A stretch of DNA of 38,509 nucleotides from Saccoglossus kowalevskii (Eukaryota; Hemichordata; Enteropneusta; Harrimaniidae). Positions 12,310 to 24,000 of this stretch are shown piece after piece; within the stretch, counting starts at the first letter, position 1, and every line of letters begins with the position of its first letter. The position numbers were made by a program, and so were the translations under genes. The DNA lies in NCBI RefSeq assembly GCF_000003605.2, contig NW_003109080.1, positions 128,998 through 167,506 on the forward strand, in the 5' to 3' direction. Below the pieces are notes generated by a model. It had not been told where the DNA came from. It worked only from the letters and a program-made list of their open reading frames with translations, and did not search any database.

Positions 12310-13170
12310 ACACAAATGATTCAACAACATACTTATGTTACAATGTGTTGACCAGCGTTATTGTAGCAAGAAAAAATCACGAATCAAAGAAAGCCTGGAA
12401 ATAACTCCGGTGAGCTGACAGTATTGGATAGATTAAAATTAATTCAAAACTTAAGATTGGCCTTTCAAACAAGACTCTTTTCTATGAGGGCGCACTTCAA
12501 TTACGTCAGACTAGTTTGAAGCGTGATTCGACTCCCAGTCAGCTGGCTGTCGTACAAATAAAAATAAAATTTACTGATAGTTACTATATGGGCAGCCATC
12601 TTGAATATGATTTAAAACTAAATAATGAGGCAAGTTGAAAATCTGTTTTTTTCAGTTTCAAACAAATGGGGGGGGGGAAACTAAGCTTTATAGCCAAACG
12701 ATCCGTTAGGGTAACATAAAGCCAATGTCAATAAAATTCAACAGCATGAATGAAAAATGCCTTGTATACCAACCCCCTCATTACACGAAGAACAGTTTCC
12801 TGTGGTATTTGAAACCGAAATCGTTATTCATCTGTAAGGCCGTCGCTGATTGGCTCCCGAGTTGTTCACGTCACCTCTATACTTCCAGGAATGATACAAA
12901 ATACACTTTAAATATCAGATTGTTAAACGTCACTTAATCCCCTTTTTTAGACTTTAAATGGTCATAGTGGAAATAATAATTACACGTTTACAACTTGTGT
13001 GTTATTGGAACAACATAATAACCCACATATTTAGTGCGCATCAAAGACATCAGTGATGACAGATCTGGTCCACGGCAAATAACATTCCTTGGTTGGGGGT
13101 TCCCGTCTAATAAAAGTCCAAACAAATTACAATTCATTTAATTAATTAATGTTAATGTTCATATTCATTC
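12310..13170. other. Intergenic stretch without recognised features
   Basis: Only a G-homopolymer near 12667 and AT-rich sequence are visible. Part may belong to the 3' flank of the Crypton-type element next to it. Confidence 0.4.
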
Positions 13171-13172
13171 AT

Positions 13173-14315
13173 TCAAATGCTATGGATGGTAAAATTGACA
13201 CACTCTGGCGCTGTGGAATCAGGAATAATCCGTGCACTAGTTGTCAAGTAGTTTTTGTGACCAGTTATCTTTATGATTTGTTGTGGTGGAATACCGGCTT
13301 TCGTCAGGGTTTGAACAGTCGTCTTCCGAACAGAGTGGTTTGTTTTTCTTCCGGTAAAGGACATGGAAGCGGCAGCTCGGGCATGAATGATGCTATCTTG
13401 TTTTTCCCCATCGGACGAGAAGAATACCACGAAAGTGAGTTGACACGAGATGCGGGAATCTGTTGGATATAAAACGGACTGTCGAGCCCGCATGTATTAA
13501 TCGGACGGTGTCGAACATGCTCTCTATAAATTCGGACAGGGTCCCTGGAACTGTCGGGAAGGGCAAACATACGAGGGGGGGGGACCACACGCCGATCACC
13601 ATATTTCCATCAGGAGTCTTAGTGTCGCGTTCTTTGAACTGCAGAAATTCGCGTCCCGAACCATCTCGTTGTACAGTAATGTCTCCATGGCACAATTTTC
13701 TATGTTCATCCCGGCCGCGAAGTCCGAAATGTTTGGTAAATAAATACCACAGCGTGAAATTGAGGGTGTCTCCATCGGCGGTCCCTAGTTTACCTTCTTT
13801 CCACATTGCGTCTTCTTCTTCCGGAGATATTGCTTCACTGGCGTGACTACCGCAACCGAGGCCAGTTTTCTTGAGGCGCATCTGTTTTGCCTTCAAAGCA
13901 TCATTTGTTAACGAAAAATGTTTATCACACAGAGATACTCCGTAGTTGTTTTCGGTGAGATATCTTTCTAAGCTGTGCTTTATTGCAGAGACGGATCCTG
14001 GTTCATAATCAGTTCCATCCTGTTTCTTCAGGTTAACAAAGAATGTGTACTCGTTCAGTGTCTTAGGTGGAATCTCCGATAGCTTACGGTGGTCGGCATA
14101 TCGGCTCTGAATATAACTCCGTACCTTTGCGACGTCTCGTTCAGTTGTACGAACTGTGCTTGCTTTCGTTGTGATTTTATAAAATCGCCCACAGCTTCTA
14201 AATCTTCTTTCCCGACACTTTCCGCGACACTGTCGACTTTATCATCACCAAATAATAAAGAGTCCAACTGGTCTTTCAGTATATTTCCCATCCACTGAAT
14301 AATATCGTCAGCCAT
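13173..14315 (-). pseudogene. Crypton-type tyrosine recombinase (DUF3504-like), frameshifted
   Basis: Read on the minus strand from ATG at 14315, the protein starts MADDIIQWMGNILKDQLD. It shifts frame near 14160 and then runs on without a stop to about 13590, through VAKVRSYIQSRYADHRKL, LNEYTFFVNLKKQDG and LNFTLWYLFTKHFGLRGRDE. A second shift lies near the nine-G run at 13575; the next frame gives PPRMFALPDSSRDPVRIYRE. A third shift near 13390 leads to TNHSVRKTTVQTLTKAGIPP and KITGHKN. These are hallmarks of the recombinase found in Cryptons and in genes derived from them: the Arg in GLRGRDEH, the HxxR box in NHSVRKT and the GH of TGHKN. The catalytic Tyr expected a few residues later is not at its usual spacing. 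Such enzymes integrate circular DNA by site-specific recombination. With three frameshifts this copy is dead unless the shifts are sequence errors. I found no terminal repeats, and none are expected for Cryptons. Confidence 0.82.
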
Positions 14316-14622
14316 TATCAAAGCGCAGACGATAATCTCAAATTACGCGCGTTGTTTGTAAACAGAAAGTAGTTCCAGGAAATAGACGCGTTTACCAAAT
14401 ATGGCAAACGGGGCCCGAGCGTGATATGGAAAATTATTGCACGGCCCGGCTCGCGCATCGGGATTCCCATAGCGTTACGAGGCCGGGCAATACGACGTAT
14501 ATGATAATACCGACTATGACTTGTTGAAATATTCCCTGGTGCGCTCTAGTCATGCAAGGAATTACCTAATAGAACATCTCTTTTTTTGCTGTTTTTTTAT
14601 CAGCGTCGTCATCTTCGTATTC
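14316..14622. other. Region between Crypton-type gene and inverted repeat
   Basis: This stretch includes a GC-rich block (about 14410-14490, with ACGGCCCGGCTCGCGC), unlike the surrounding AT-rich DNA. It may be the 5' leader or promoter of the Crypton-type element. No coding frame was recognised. Confidence 0.35.
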
Positions 14623-15041
14623 ATATCTCGGGCACGACTACAGCCATCACTTAATTTACTGGTAAAAATATGGAAACTGGCCACCCCGAACACGCCAAGA
14701 AGCAAGCATCACTGAACTGATATTCGACAGTTATAGCACGAAATTCTTTTAGATACTGTAATCTCAGTGTTTTTTGGTTCATGTGTGATACGTTCAATCC
14801 GAATGACCATATCGGCCGTTCCCACATTGAAGAAATATATCCTGATATCATAACACTAACATAATTTTCATATGAGTTTTTATGTTTGCGTAATCCTGTT
14901 TTGTGGTGGGGTTAGATGTCCATGTGATGACTCAATATGCGATGATGGCCTGTATTAGGATTTTAATCACCTTAACAAAGCAACAAGGCAACCCATTATT
15001 TCTGGGTAAATTATATAAAACAATTGTTGCTAATAATGAAA

Positions 15042-15074
15042 AATTATCTGCGTTACGTAGATTAGCAGATAATT
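15042..15074. repeat. Perfect 10-bp hairpin in left-arm-specific sequence
   Basis: AATTATCTGC (15042-15051) is repeated in inverted form as GCAGATAATT (15065-15074), with a 13-base loop. It lies in the part of the left arm that lacks a clear counterpart in the right arm and could mark a small inserted element. Confidence 0.5.
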
Positions 15075-15405
15075 GTTATCTATTTGTATGTAAATTATTC
15101 ACAGGTGGGATTCCACATGCTCTGATTGGTTAGTGGCTAAGTAGCCAGGTGAGCATATAGTAGACAGAGTATTCTATTGTATTCAGTCTCCGTTCCAATA
15201 TGGCATGAATATTATGTCCGTTTGACGCAAACGGAAGAGTGTGCCTTGCTTGCAATTCGTGTTTTATCAATTGTATTTAAATAATCTTTGTAATTATAAT
15301 CTTGTTAGGTTTTGAAATTGATGAGCACCAATGAAAACCCGAGGGTTGGACGGTTCCCGGAAAAAGAACAGTGGTGTGAATGTGCACTTGTGTATATTCA
15401 ATATG

Positions 15406-15411
15406 TTTATT
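15406..15411 (-). promoter_or_regulatory. Poly(A) signal AATAAA of left lectin gene
   Basis: AATAAA on the minus strand about 320 bases past the lectin stop codon. A matching AATAAA occupies the corresponding place in the other arm (25669-25674), and both lie in otherwise diverged 3' sequence, which supports function. Confidence 0.6.
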
Positions 15412-15728
15412 GTGAGAAATGTTAGTCCAGACAATTGCTCGTACTTGGCCAAGTCAATTCACCTTGCTCAAACCTAAAAACGTGTATAGAAAGATCATAT
15501 ACAGATACGAATTAAAAAAAAATGTATAAATATATCAGAATGTTGTATTTCGACTTATTGTTACTCCATCAGCTCTAACGATACAGTTGGAATTCACTTA
15601 AAACCAAAACATAATTATATCGTATTTGAGAATGTGAACACAATTTGCTATGACGAAAGCTGTGATTTCATTGTGAAAGTTACACTCCTTTACAAAGTGG
15701 TTATTATCCAATGACTACCCACACCTTT

Positions 15729-18700
15729 TCAGTGCACATAATTATAAGATGTAAGAACGGCTGCAACTGTGGGTACGACTATGGCACAAATTATGACAGT
15801 CACGAATGGTACCAGAAATATATCTGTAAAGATATGTATAGATTATATAGTCAGTAGAAGCTATATAAAACACACATATACACGCGTTTACACAATTCAT
15901 AATTCAAATATCCACTTGGCAAATTTAACATAGGGGAGGCAATGGCTAGATATAAATGATGTCACACATGCGGCGGGCATATCACTTTCATATCATGTGT
16001 ATGATGTAATCATATCACCAAAATACTCGTATCACTAGCTTATATATCACGTGAATGTATTGACCCAATCAAATCGCTCGCGTTCCCACTACGTAGATAT
16101 ATTCACAGATTTCACACGTTTCAAGCACAGACTACTGGATGTATTTGCGAGTATGTATTACAGAAATGTACCGACCCAATCATACGATATCACCGAGTAT
16201 TGTCACCACCCTTAAAAATTGTAACAACGTAACATCGAATTCATGCAACAATATACGGCTAGTTAATTGGCTATTTCCTTAAATTCGTAATAGGTATAAC
16301 TTAAAACATCAGGAGGTTATGTCATAATTCATACCATACATTCATACATACCGTATCTGAACACACAGCCGCATTTAGTAGTTGTTTCTTGTGGTTCCAG
16401 ATTTTCCGTAGTTTTGTCTTCAGTACCATGGTCATAGGTAGTAGTTTCTAAATCAGTGTACTGTACATGTTCGGTGCTGATGTGTGGCGTGGTCTTCTCT
16501 TCATCAGTTGACATCCTTGTCCTAACAACAGATGCTTGATTAATTGATTCATGGGCAAATGTAGTGCTTGCAACCGATGTCGACAGTTGAGTTGTGTTAA
16601 ACGTGGACGACACTTCAGATTGTGTTGTACTTATAGTTTTTCTGGAGGGTTCAACTATTGAAGAAGAATAACACAGTACGAAATAATTATAAAAGCTTGC
16701 CATACAAACAATATTCTCGTAAAATGTGCACACATGACACTTGTTATTTGGCATACACATTTATATAGCAGAGTTCCGCCTCTCCCATCTACTCGCACTT
16801 GAGAGTTCGCGTTGTATATTTTAAGTAGACATTGGACCTTTAGCCTACCCAGATTGCCTATTTTATCATGTTCACTGAGTTAGCATAACGCTTTGAAATA
16901 TATTTTAGTCAAAGCGAACAATATAACATCAACATAATTGTTTTATCTCAATATGGTCTCATACACAGTGGCAAAGTGGTCAATACAATGGTGCTTGCTT
17001 TATGTTGACTTATTTTGAGAAACACAAATCCTCTCACCAGGGTATGATTCACAAATATACGGATAGTGATTATCACATGGAACATCATTCCATGTACTGG
17101 TTACCGCCCCATCTCGTAGGTCCAACACTACACAGTCCTCATTACCACCATTATCATTGGGTTCACCTGTACCCCAGTTTGAATATAACATATCTGCTTC
17201 CCCACACATGAACCTTCCTTCTTCCTGTCGGAATACGAGAAGACGACATGCAGTGATTAGCACAGTACAGAGTTAACTAAATTTATAAAGTCTAAATGGG
17301 CCGGAGATATTATTATATTAAGTATTATATATATGGTATGGTCTTTATTTACAAGTTCAAGGTCATCGGCCCATATATGTATATACATAGATATTCTTAA
17401 ATTACAAAAAATATGAATGGCAATATCGCTTACAAGTTTCAAAGTATGCACTGGCTGCCAAACTTTTAATCACATTGGTTTTTTGTGAAGTTAATAATTC
17501 TACAAATTTATAAACAGATGAAGGGTTGAAATAGTATTTTGGAATATACAATTGACGAAATTGTGAATAAAATGGACATACTAAACAAATTGGTATTCGT
17601 TTTAAATTTGATTTGATTCAAAATGTTTATTTGCTTATGTATATCTTTTAAGGTTTGTGATTTGATTTTATATTTTAAATATTTTTGTGTTTTTCTCGTT
17701 ATTTTATTTTTATGTGCGCAAATCACGCGATTATATAGTAGCTAAATAAATATATTGGGTTATAGTTCAGAATGTGGTAGGAAATGATATTCCAAAAATC
17801 ATGGTAGTTCAGTGTAATAAAGAAGTATGTAATTATATGAAGTCTAAATGAATCTGACCCATTGATTAAGCTTTTCACATCATGGGTGACTATAACCATT
17901 ATCTCATGATATTGATAGTTTTACAATAATCATTGAATTATTGTAACGAAATGTATTAATTTGAGCATTTTTGGTAGTTTCAGAAGTCGGTTAAAATGCC
18001 GCATATATGTGAAATTTCTAAAAATAAACTTATTTTTAAATAATGTAAAGTAGGCACAAGACACAAGATAACTAAAATGATAAGCAAATTCATAGTCATC
18101 AACAGAAATTCACAAGTTCAATAATTAAAACTTATAATTAAGTCTCAAATAATAAGTTTAAAATAATTACAGTTGTATACTTGAATTGTACTTATTTTGG
18201 AAATCTTTTTGGGGGCATGTTTCGAATGATGCAAAATGATGAGACCAAAGTATGTATATGGTTAAAATTTACTTGAATTTCATTTATTTTCTCAACAATA
18301 ATGTTCTGATTGCTGGTGGTTGGAAAACACAAAGTAAGTACACCCTAAATTACTAATTTTCAACAAGATGCAAAAAAAGTATATATTAGCTAAACTTGTA
18401 ACATTCTTACCTTACAAGAAGTGTACTTTAAGTGAAATAAATATACTTAAAGTACAATTCGAGCCAATGCTGGCTATATACTCTTTCTAGTAATTTGAAA
18501 GATTTCGCGAGATCGACATATTAGCGATCAATATTTCTTAATTTATAACATAACAAGATACTGAGTTGTTGATAACCAGTAATACTATTGAGGGCAGATC
18601 TAGATAGTTCAGTGAATATGTATAGCATCTTCTTAGGAATCAGGAAATTGTTTTGACTTGCATTGTTTCTTTCTAATAAAAAACTCCATTGTTTCAGTTT

Positions 18701-20213
18701 TACATTGTTTCTAAAATTGTTGTCTAGAATTTAAATTTCTAGATGATTGAGATGTATCAAGTTTTCCCAAATAGACGTTTTGTCAGAACTCATGTCTGAC
18801 ACAAATAGTACATCCATAATCTAACATTGACATTGACATATTTTACTGTCGTAGTCAAAGTCACATCACATTTTTTTGTATGGTATGAAACATTTTTCAA
18901 CCGGAAATTGCGTTTGCAAGATTTTGATGAACAAAGCTTATTCTTGATTTCAATGGTCACTTCCTTCCCTACTTTGGAGCTTCGAACACATAAATATTAA
19001 ACATTTTCTATTACTAAAAAACCTGACACCTTTTGGCCACGGATTATTTGCTTGATTATATCTAGTATATATATTTAGAGGGCAACAAATGATAGTCATT
19101 GTAATAAATTTACAAACTCGAAATGTTATTAACATGATTGTTTTTGTAACCGTGTGATAAAAATTTTAGTTTATTAGACACACAAATATACATTCATCAT
19201 AATAGCAGCAAAAACACTTAATTGGAGTTCTTACGCCATATGGATGATACTATGCACATATCTTCGGGCGATTTTAATTTTAATTGTGTGTATTAAAAAG
19301 CTTTTTAAAACTTATGCCTGAAACAGAAAAACACGTTAATGCGTCAAGATGGTTAAGGATATGTTACAATCGCAAGCACATGCTATGAAATTAAGTCATA
19401 TTTATTTATTCTATTTGTTTTTTTAAATATGTAAACAACTTAATGGAGATTGATGCTTTGTCAACATTATCTCAGCATTAGTCACTTGTATCCAGTCACT
19501 TGTATAATTTTGGAAGGTTATTTGAAAATTTATCGTTTATTTTTCAAGAGTTACACATATGTAAATAAAAAGAAATTACTTCAGTATACCTCCTTGGAAT
19601 GCCAAATTGGCAATATTTACTTAAAATTGGAAGTCTTAAATTGTCATTTCAAATTTAGAATGATTGTGTAATTAATTTGATTATTATTGGAAAGTCAACA
19701 ATGTAAGTACGGCCAGAATCATCATTGATAATTAATTTTATGTGGACATACAAGTCAATGTACATGTATTGTCAACATAATGCAAATTTAACATTGAGAC
19801 CAAATATTTGAGTTGACTCAACAAATACAACTAATATTTGAAGGCTTATTAGAAAAAAATCGCTGCTATAGGGTCTTAAGATGTTTGGATAAGTCGCAGC
19901 TATATGAATCGGTCAAGCACATAACATGTGTGTTTATGGTAAAGTTTGATTTTACTAACCGCACTATCAGTACATCCAAGATACCAATACAGATGAGATG
20001 GTACCCCAAACGGGTTGCCATGACGCCTCTTCAGTCCTTCGTCGTATAGAAAGGCGTTTTCTGCTTCTGAATTGGGCACAGCAAGTGTAGCACCCCATAT
20101 ATGTTCGCAGTTGTCCATAGCTGTTGCCCAGGTGTTAAAATAACCAAGATGTACTGAACTTGTAGCATGACCGACTGAAATGAAACCCAACCATCGTCAC
20201 ACTCTAATGACAA
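15729..20213 (-). CDS. Membrane C-type lectin, left copy (5' end in gap)
   Basis: Exons on the minus strand are A 20213-19960 (incomplete at the gap), B 17224-17038, C 16654-16352 and D 15823-15729 (stop TGA). Junctions are phase 0, 1 and 1, all GT-AG, matching the right copy. Exon A carries the first half of a C-type lectin domain: ECDDGWVSF, SCYKFS, LGYFNTWATAMDNCE, ending YWYLGCTDSA. Exon B carries the second half: YSNWGTGEPNDNGGNEDC, then STWNDVPC and YPYICES. It keeps the Ca2+ and sugar-binding signature EPN...WND, which in classical family members favours mannose-type sugars. Exon C (101 codons) is a Thr/Ser-rich, probably O-glycosylated stalk ending KCGCVFRY. Exon D encodes one hydrophobic helix (FLVPFVTVIICAIVVPTVAA) and a tail of a few residues. 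I infer a type I surface receptor whose signal peptide is in the gap. In the last ~70 bases beside the gap, ECDDGWVSF, SCYKFS and LGYFNTW fall in three different frames: sequence error or early decay. Confidence 0.78.
17225..19959 (-). other. Intron A-B of the left lectin gene
   Basis: A 2.7-kb AT-rich intron with donor GTTAGT and acceptor CCGACAG. It is alignable with the 2.5-kb intron of the right copy. No coding sequence was recognised inside. A block near 19.2-19.32 kb (with AAAAAGCTTTT and a CATATGG) recurs in the right arm and, diverged, at 28.7 and 37.0 kb. Confidence 0.6.
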
Positions 20214-20214
20214 A

Positions 20215-21070
20215 NNNNNNNNNNNNNNNNNNNNNNNNNNNNNNNNNNNNNNNNNNNNNNNNNNNNNNNNNNNNNNNNNNNNNNNNNNNNNNNNNNNNNN
20301 NNNNNNNNNNNNNNNNNNNNNNNNNNNNNNNNNNNNNNNNNNNNNNNNNNNNNNNNNNNNNNNNNNNNNNNNNNNNNNNNNNNNNNNNNNNNNNNNNNNN
20401 NNNNNNNNNNNNNNNNNNNNNNNNNNNNNNNNNNNNNNNNNNNNNNNNNNNNNNNNNNNNNNNNNNNNNNNNNNNNNNNNNNNNNNNNNNNNNNNNNNNN
20501 NNNNNNNNNNNNNNNNNNNNNNNNNNNNNNNNNNNNNNNNNNNNNNNNNNNNNNNNNNNNNNNNNNNNNNNNNNNNNNNNNNNNNNNNNNNNNNNNNNNN
20601 NNNNNNNNNNNNNNNNNNNNNNNNNNNNNNNNNNNNNNNNNNNNNNNNNNNNNNNNNNNNNNNNNNNNNNNNNNNNNNNNNNNNNNNNNNNNNNNNNNNN
20701 NNNNNNNNNNNNNNNNNNNNNNNNNNNNNNNNNNNNNNNNNNNNNNNNNNNNNNNNNNNNNNNNNNNNNNNNNNNNNNNNNNNNNNNNNNNNNNNNNNNN
20801 NNNNNNNNNNNNNNNNNNNNNNNNNNNNNNNNNNNNNNNNNNNNNNNNNNNNNNNNNNNNNNNNNNNNNNNNNNNNNNNNNNNNNNNNNNNNNNNNNNNN
20901 NNNNNNNNNNNNNNNNNNNNNNNNNNNNNNNNNNNNNNNNNNNNNNNNNNNNNNNNNNNNNNNNNNNNNNNNNNNNNNNNNNNNNNNNNNNNNNNNNNNN
21001 NNNNNNNNNNNNNNNNNNNNNNNNNNNNNNNNNNNNNNNNNNNNNNNNNNNNNNNNNNNNNNNNNNNNNN
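20215..21070. other. Assembly gap (856 N)
   Basis: A run of unknown bases exactly between the inverted arms. Both flanking contigs stop inside the same part of lectin exon A. The missing part would hold both signal-peptide exons and both promoters if the arrangement is real. The non-round length suggests an estimated gap. Confidence 0.98.
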
Positions 21071-24000
21071 GTTCAGTAGATCTTGGTTATTTTGCCAACC
21101 TGGGCAGCAGCTAAGGACAAGTGCGAAAATCTTGTGGGATGCTGCGCTCTGTGCCCAATTCAGAAGAAGAAAACGCCTTTCTATACGAAGAAGGACTGAA
21201 GAGGCGTTATGGCAACCCTAATGAAGTACCTTCTCATCTATTTTGGTATCTTGGATGTACTGATAGTGCGGTTAGTAAAATCAAACTTTACCATGAACAC
21301 ACATGTTGTATGTGCTTGATCGAGTCATATAGTTGCGACTTATCCAAACATCTTAAGACCCTATAGCAGCGATTCTTTCTAATAAGCCTTCAAATAATAG
21401 TTGTATACTAGATTTGTTGAGTCAACTCAACTATTTGGTCTCAATGTTAAACTGCATTATGTTGACAATACATTGACTTGTATGTCAACATAAAATTAAT
21501 TATTAATAATGATTCTGGCCGTAGCTACATTGTTGACTTTCCAATATTAATAATCAAATTAATTACACAATCATCCTGAATTTGAAATAGTCACCAAAAT
21601 GAAATTGTTCAGACTTCCAATTGTAAGTAAATATGGCCTATTTGACATTCCTAGGAGGTAAACTGACGTAATTTCTTTTCGTTTACATATGTGTAACTAA
21701 ACGATAATTTTTCAAATAACTTTCCAAAATTATACAAGTAACTGGATACAAGTGACCTATGCTGGGATAATGTTGGCAAGAAATCAATTTCCATTAAGTT
21801 TGTGTTTACATATCTAAATCATCTAATTAAAATAAATAAATAAAATAAGTAAATAAATAAATATGACACTTTTAATTTCATAGTATGTGCTTTCGAATGG
21901 AACATATCCTTCACAATTTTGACGCATTAACGTGTTTTTCTGTTCCAGGCATAAGTCTTAAATAGCTTTTAATACACACAATTAGAATTAAAATCGCCTG
22001 AAGATATGTGCATAGTATCATTCATATGGCGTGAGAACTCCAATTAAGTGCTTTTGCTGCTATTATGATGAATGTTTATTTGTGGTGTCTAATAAACTAA
22101 AATTTGTATCACACAAATACAATAATTATATTAATAAAATTTCGTCGTCTCTGGAGTTTGTAAATTCGTTTACAATAAGTATAATTTGTTGCACATCTAA
22201 ATATATATACTGGGTATTTCCAATACTGATATGCAATGAACCAAAACACAAACCGTTCCCAAAACGTGTCAGTTTTTTGAGCGATAGCAAATTTTTAATA
22301 TTTATGAGGTCGATGCTCAACAGGGGTGAAGGAAAATGGACAATGAAACCAAGAATAAGCTTTGTTCGTAAAAATCTTGCAATCGCTATTTTCGTTTGGA
22401 AAATTTGTATACCCTACAAAACGATGTGATGTGACCACAACAGTGAAATATGTCAATGTTAATGTTAAATTATGGATTTTCTATGCGTGTCAGACATAAG
22501 TTCTGACAAAACGTTTGTTTGGGTTGATGCATTATTCAAAACATGCCCCCCAAAGATTTCCAAAATTAGTAATTATTTAAGACTTCATTAATTATTAGTT
22601 TTGGTGATTGAACGTAAATTTCTTTCGATGACTATGAATTTGCTTATTAAGTTAGTTATCTTTTGATTTCTACTTTACATTATTTAAAAATAAACAAAGA
22701 CATGACCAGGGTGTCTTTCAAATCATTACCCACAATGCTTTGTAGTTTAGTTTTAGAAATCTCACATATATGTGGCATTTTACCGACATCTGAAAGGAAT
22801 GTTCAAATTTATATATATTTCGCCAAGAAATATTGTAAAACCACCAATATCATGAGATAATGGTTATAGTCAACCATGATGTAAAAAGCTTAATCCATGG
22901 GCCAGATGTATATAGATTTTTTATATATAATTACACTGAACTGCCATGATTTTTGGAATATTTTTGTCCCACCATTATTTAGCTACCATACAATCACGTG
23001 ATTTGCGCATACCAAAAAAATTCAATAAGGAGAAAAATACATCACTATTTAAAATATTAAATAAAACCCCAAACCTGTACATGTCCAAGAATCTTAAAGC
23101 GATACATAAGCAAATAAAATTGTTAAGCTGGGACTGCATCCCATTCTACGTTATGAACAAATGTATCTTGTAGAAAACTTGTTAAACTATCAGGGGCACG
23201 ATAACGTATGTTCTGGTTTAATTTTAAAAAGAATATTTAACATTTACTCATATCTATTAAACGCTTTTGTTATATCAAACGCATGAGTCACCTCCAAATA
23301 TCAGTCTCTGGTGAAGCACTTAGAATTTTATAGGCCATTCCTGTTCTAAGTCTAGTAATAATGACTGTGCAACAATTATGTTTTAATGAATGGTCACTAG
23401 AAGCAAAGTAAAAAAATTGATGTTCAGCGACCAGACACATAGACAAAACTCGTGTATAACTTAGCTGAATTTTATAGTTATTCGGCAAATTTTAGTCTGA
23501 TTCAAGATGTTTTTGTTATGTTTATATTGATCAATTAACGAGGAAAGAAGATAAATGAAATCCAATAACGTTGTATATGTGCATAGTTATATGACTCCAC
23601 GTCTTACCTTAGCATACGTATTGGATGTATATACTTAAAATTATTATATTCTGAAACATCAAAGGTCACAGTAGTAGTAACTGTTGTATAATAACACTTA
23701 ATATAATAATATATCCAGCCCATTTAGACGTAATTAATTTAGTTAACTCTGTTCTGTGCCAATCACTGCATGTTGTCTTCTCGTAATTCGACAGGAGGAG
23801 GGAAGATTCATGTGTGGGGAAGCAGATCTGTTATACTCAAACTGGGGTACAGATGAACCCAGTAATGGTGGTGGTAATGAGAATTGTTTAGTGTTGGACG
23901 TACGAGATGGGGCGGTAACCGACACATGGAATGATGTTAACTGTGGTATTCGCTATCCGTATATTTGTGAATCATATCCTGGTAAGAGAATTTGTGTTTC

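Larger units (their letters stand above)
14623..20213. repeat. Left arm of a ~5.5-kb imperfect inverted repeat
   Basis: Read in reverse complement, this whole segment matches 21071-26467 in order. Anchor pairs are 14623-14632 with 26458-26467; near 14801-14815 with 26270-26284; 15310-15470 with 25617-25770; lectin exons D, C, B and A; and 19200-19320 with 21960-22075. For the pairs I checked, the coordinate sums stay within about 41020-41230, so net insertions or deletions are small. Coding exons match best and introns show many substitutions, so the arms are old or allelic-divergent rather than identical. The stretch around 14.85-15.2 kb has no evident partner in the right arm. Confidence 0.85.

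Noticed and set aside
16329-16760. A 143-codon frame taken as a complete small secreted Thr-rich protein
   Set aside because: Its ends run past splice sites. The conserved GT-AG borders and the matching right-arm exon show that only 16352-16654 is coding, as an internal stalk exon.
20154-20213. An intron acceptor at TTTCAG just before the SCYKFS segment of the left lectin
   Set aside because: The sequence before it encodes CDDGWVSF, the normal start of a C-type lectin domain, so it is more likely exon with frameshifts than intron.
20180-21079. A 299-codon open frame on the plus strand
   Set aside because: It consists almost entirely of N bases from the assembly gap; the real coding on the left side is on the opposite strand.
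22031-22429. A 132-codon plus-strand open frame inside the right arm
   Set aside because: The matching left-arm sequence does not keep the frame open, and the composition is that of AT-rich intron.
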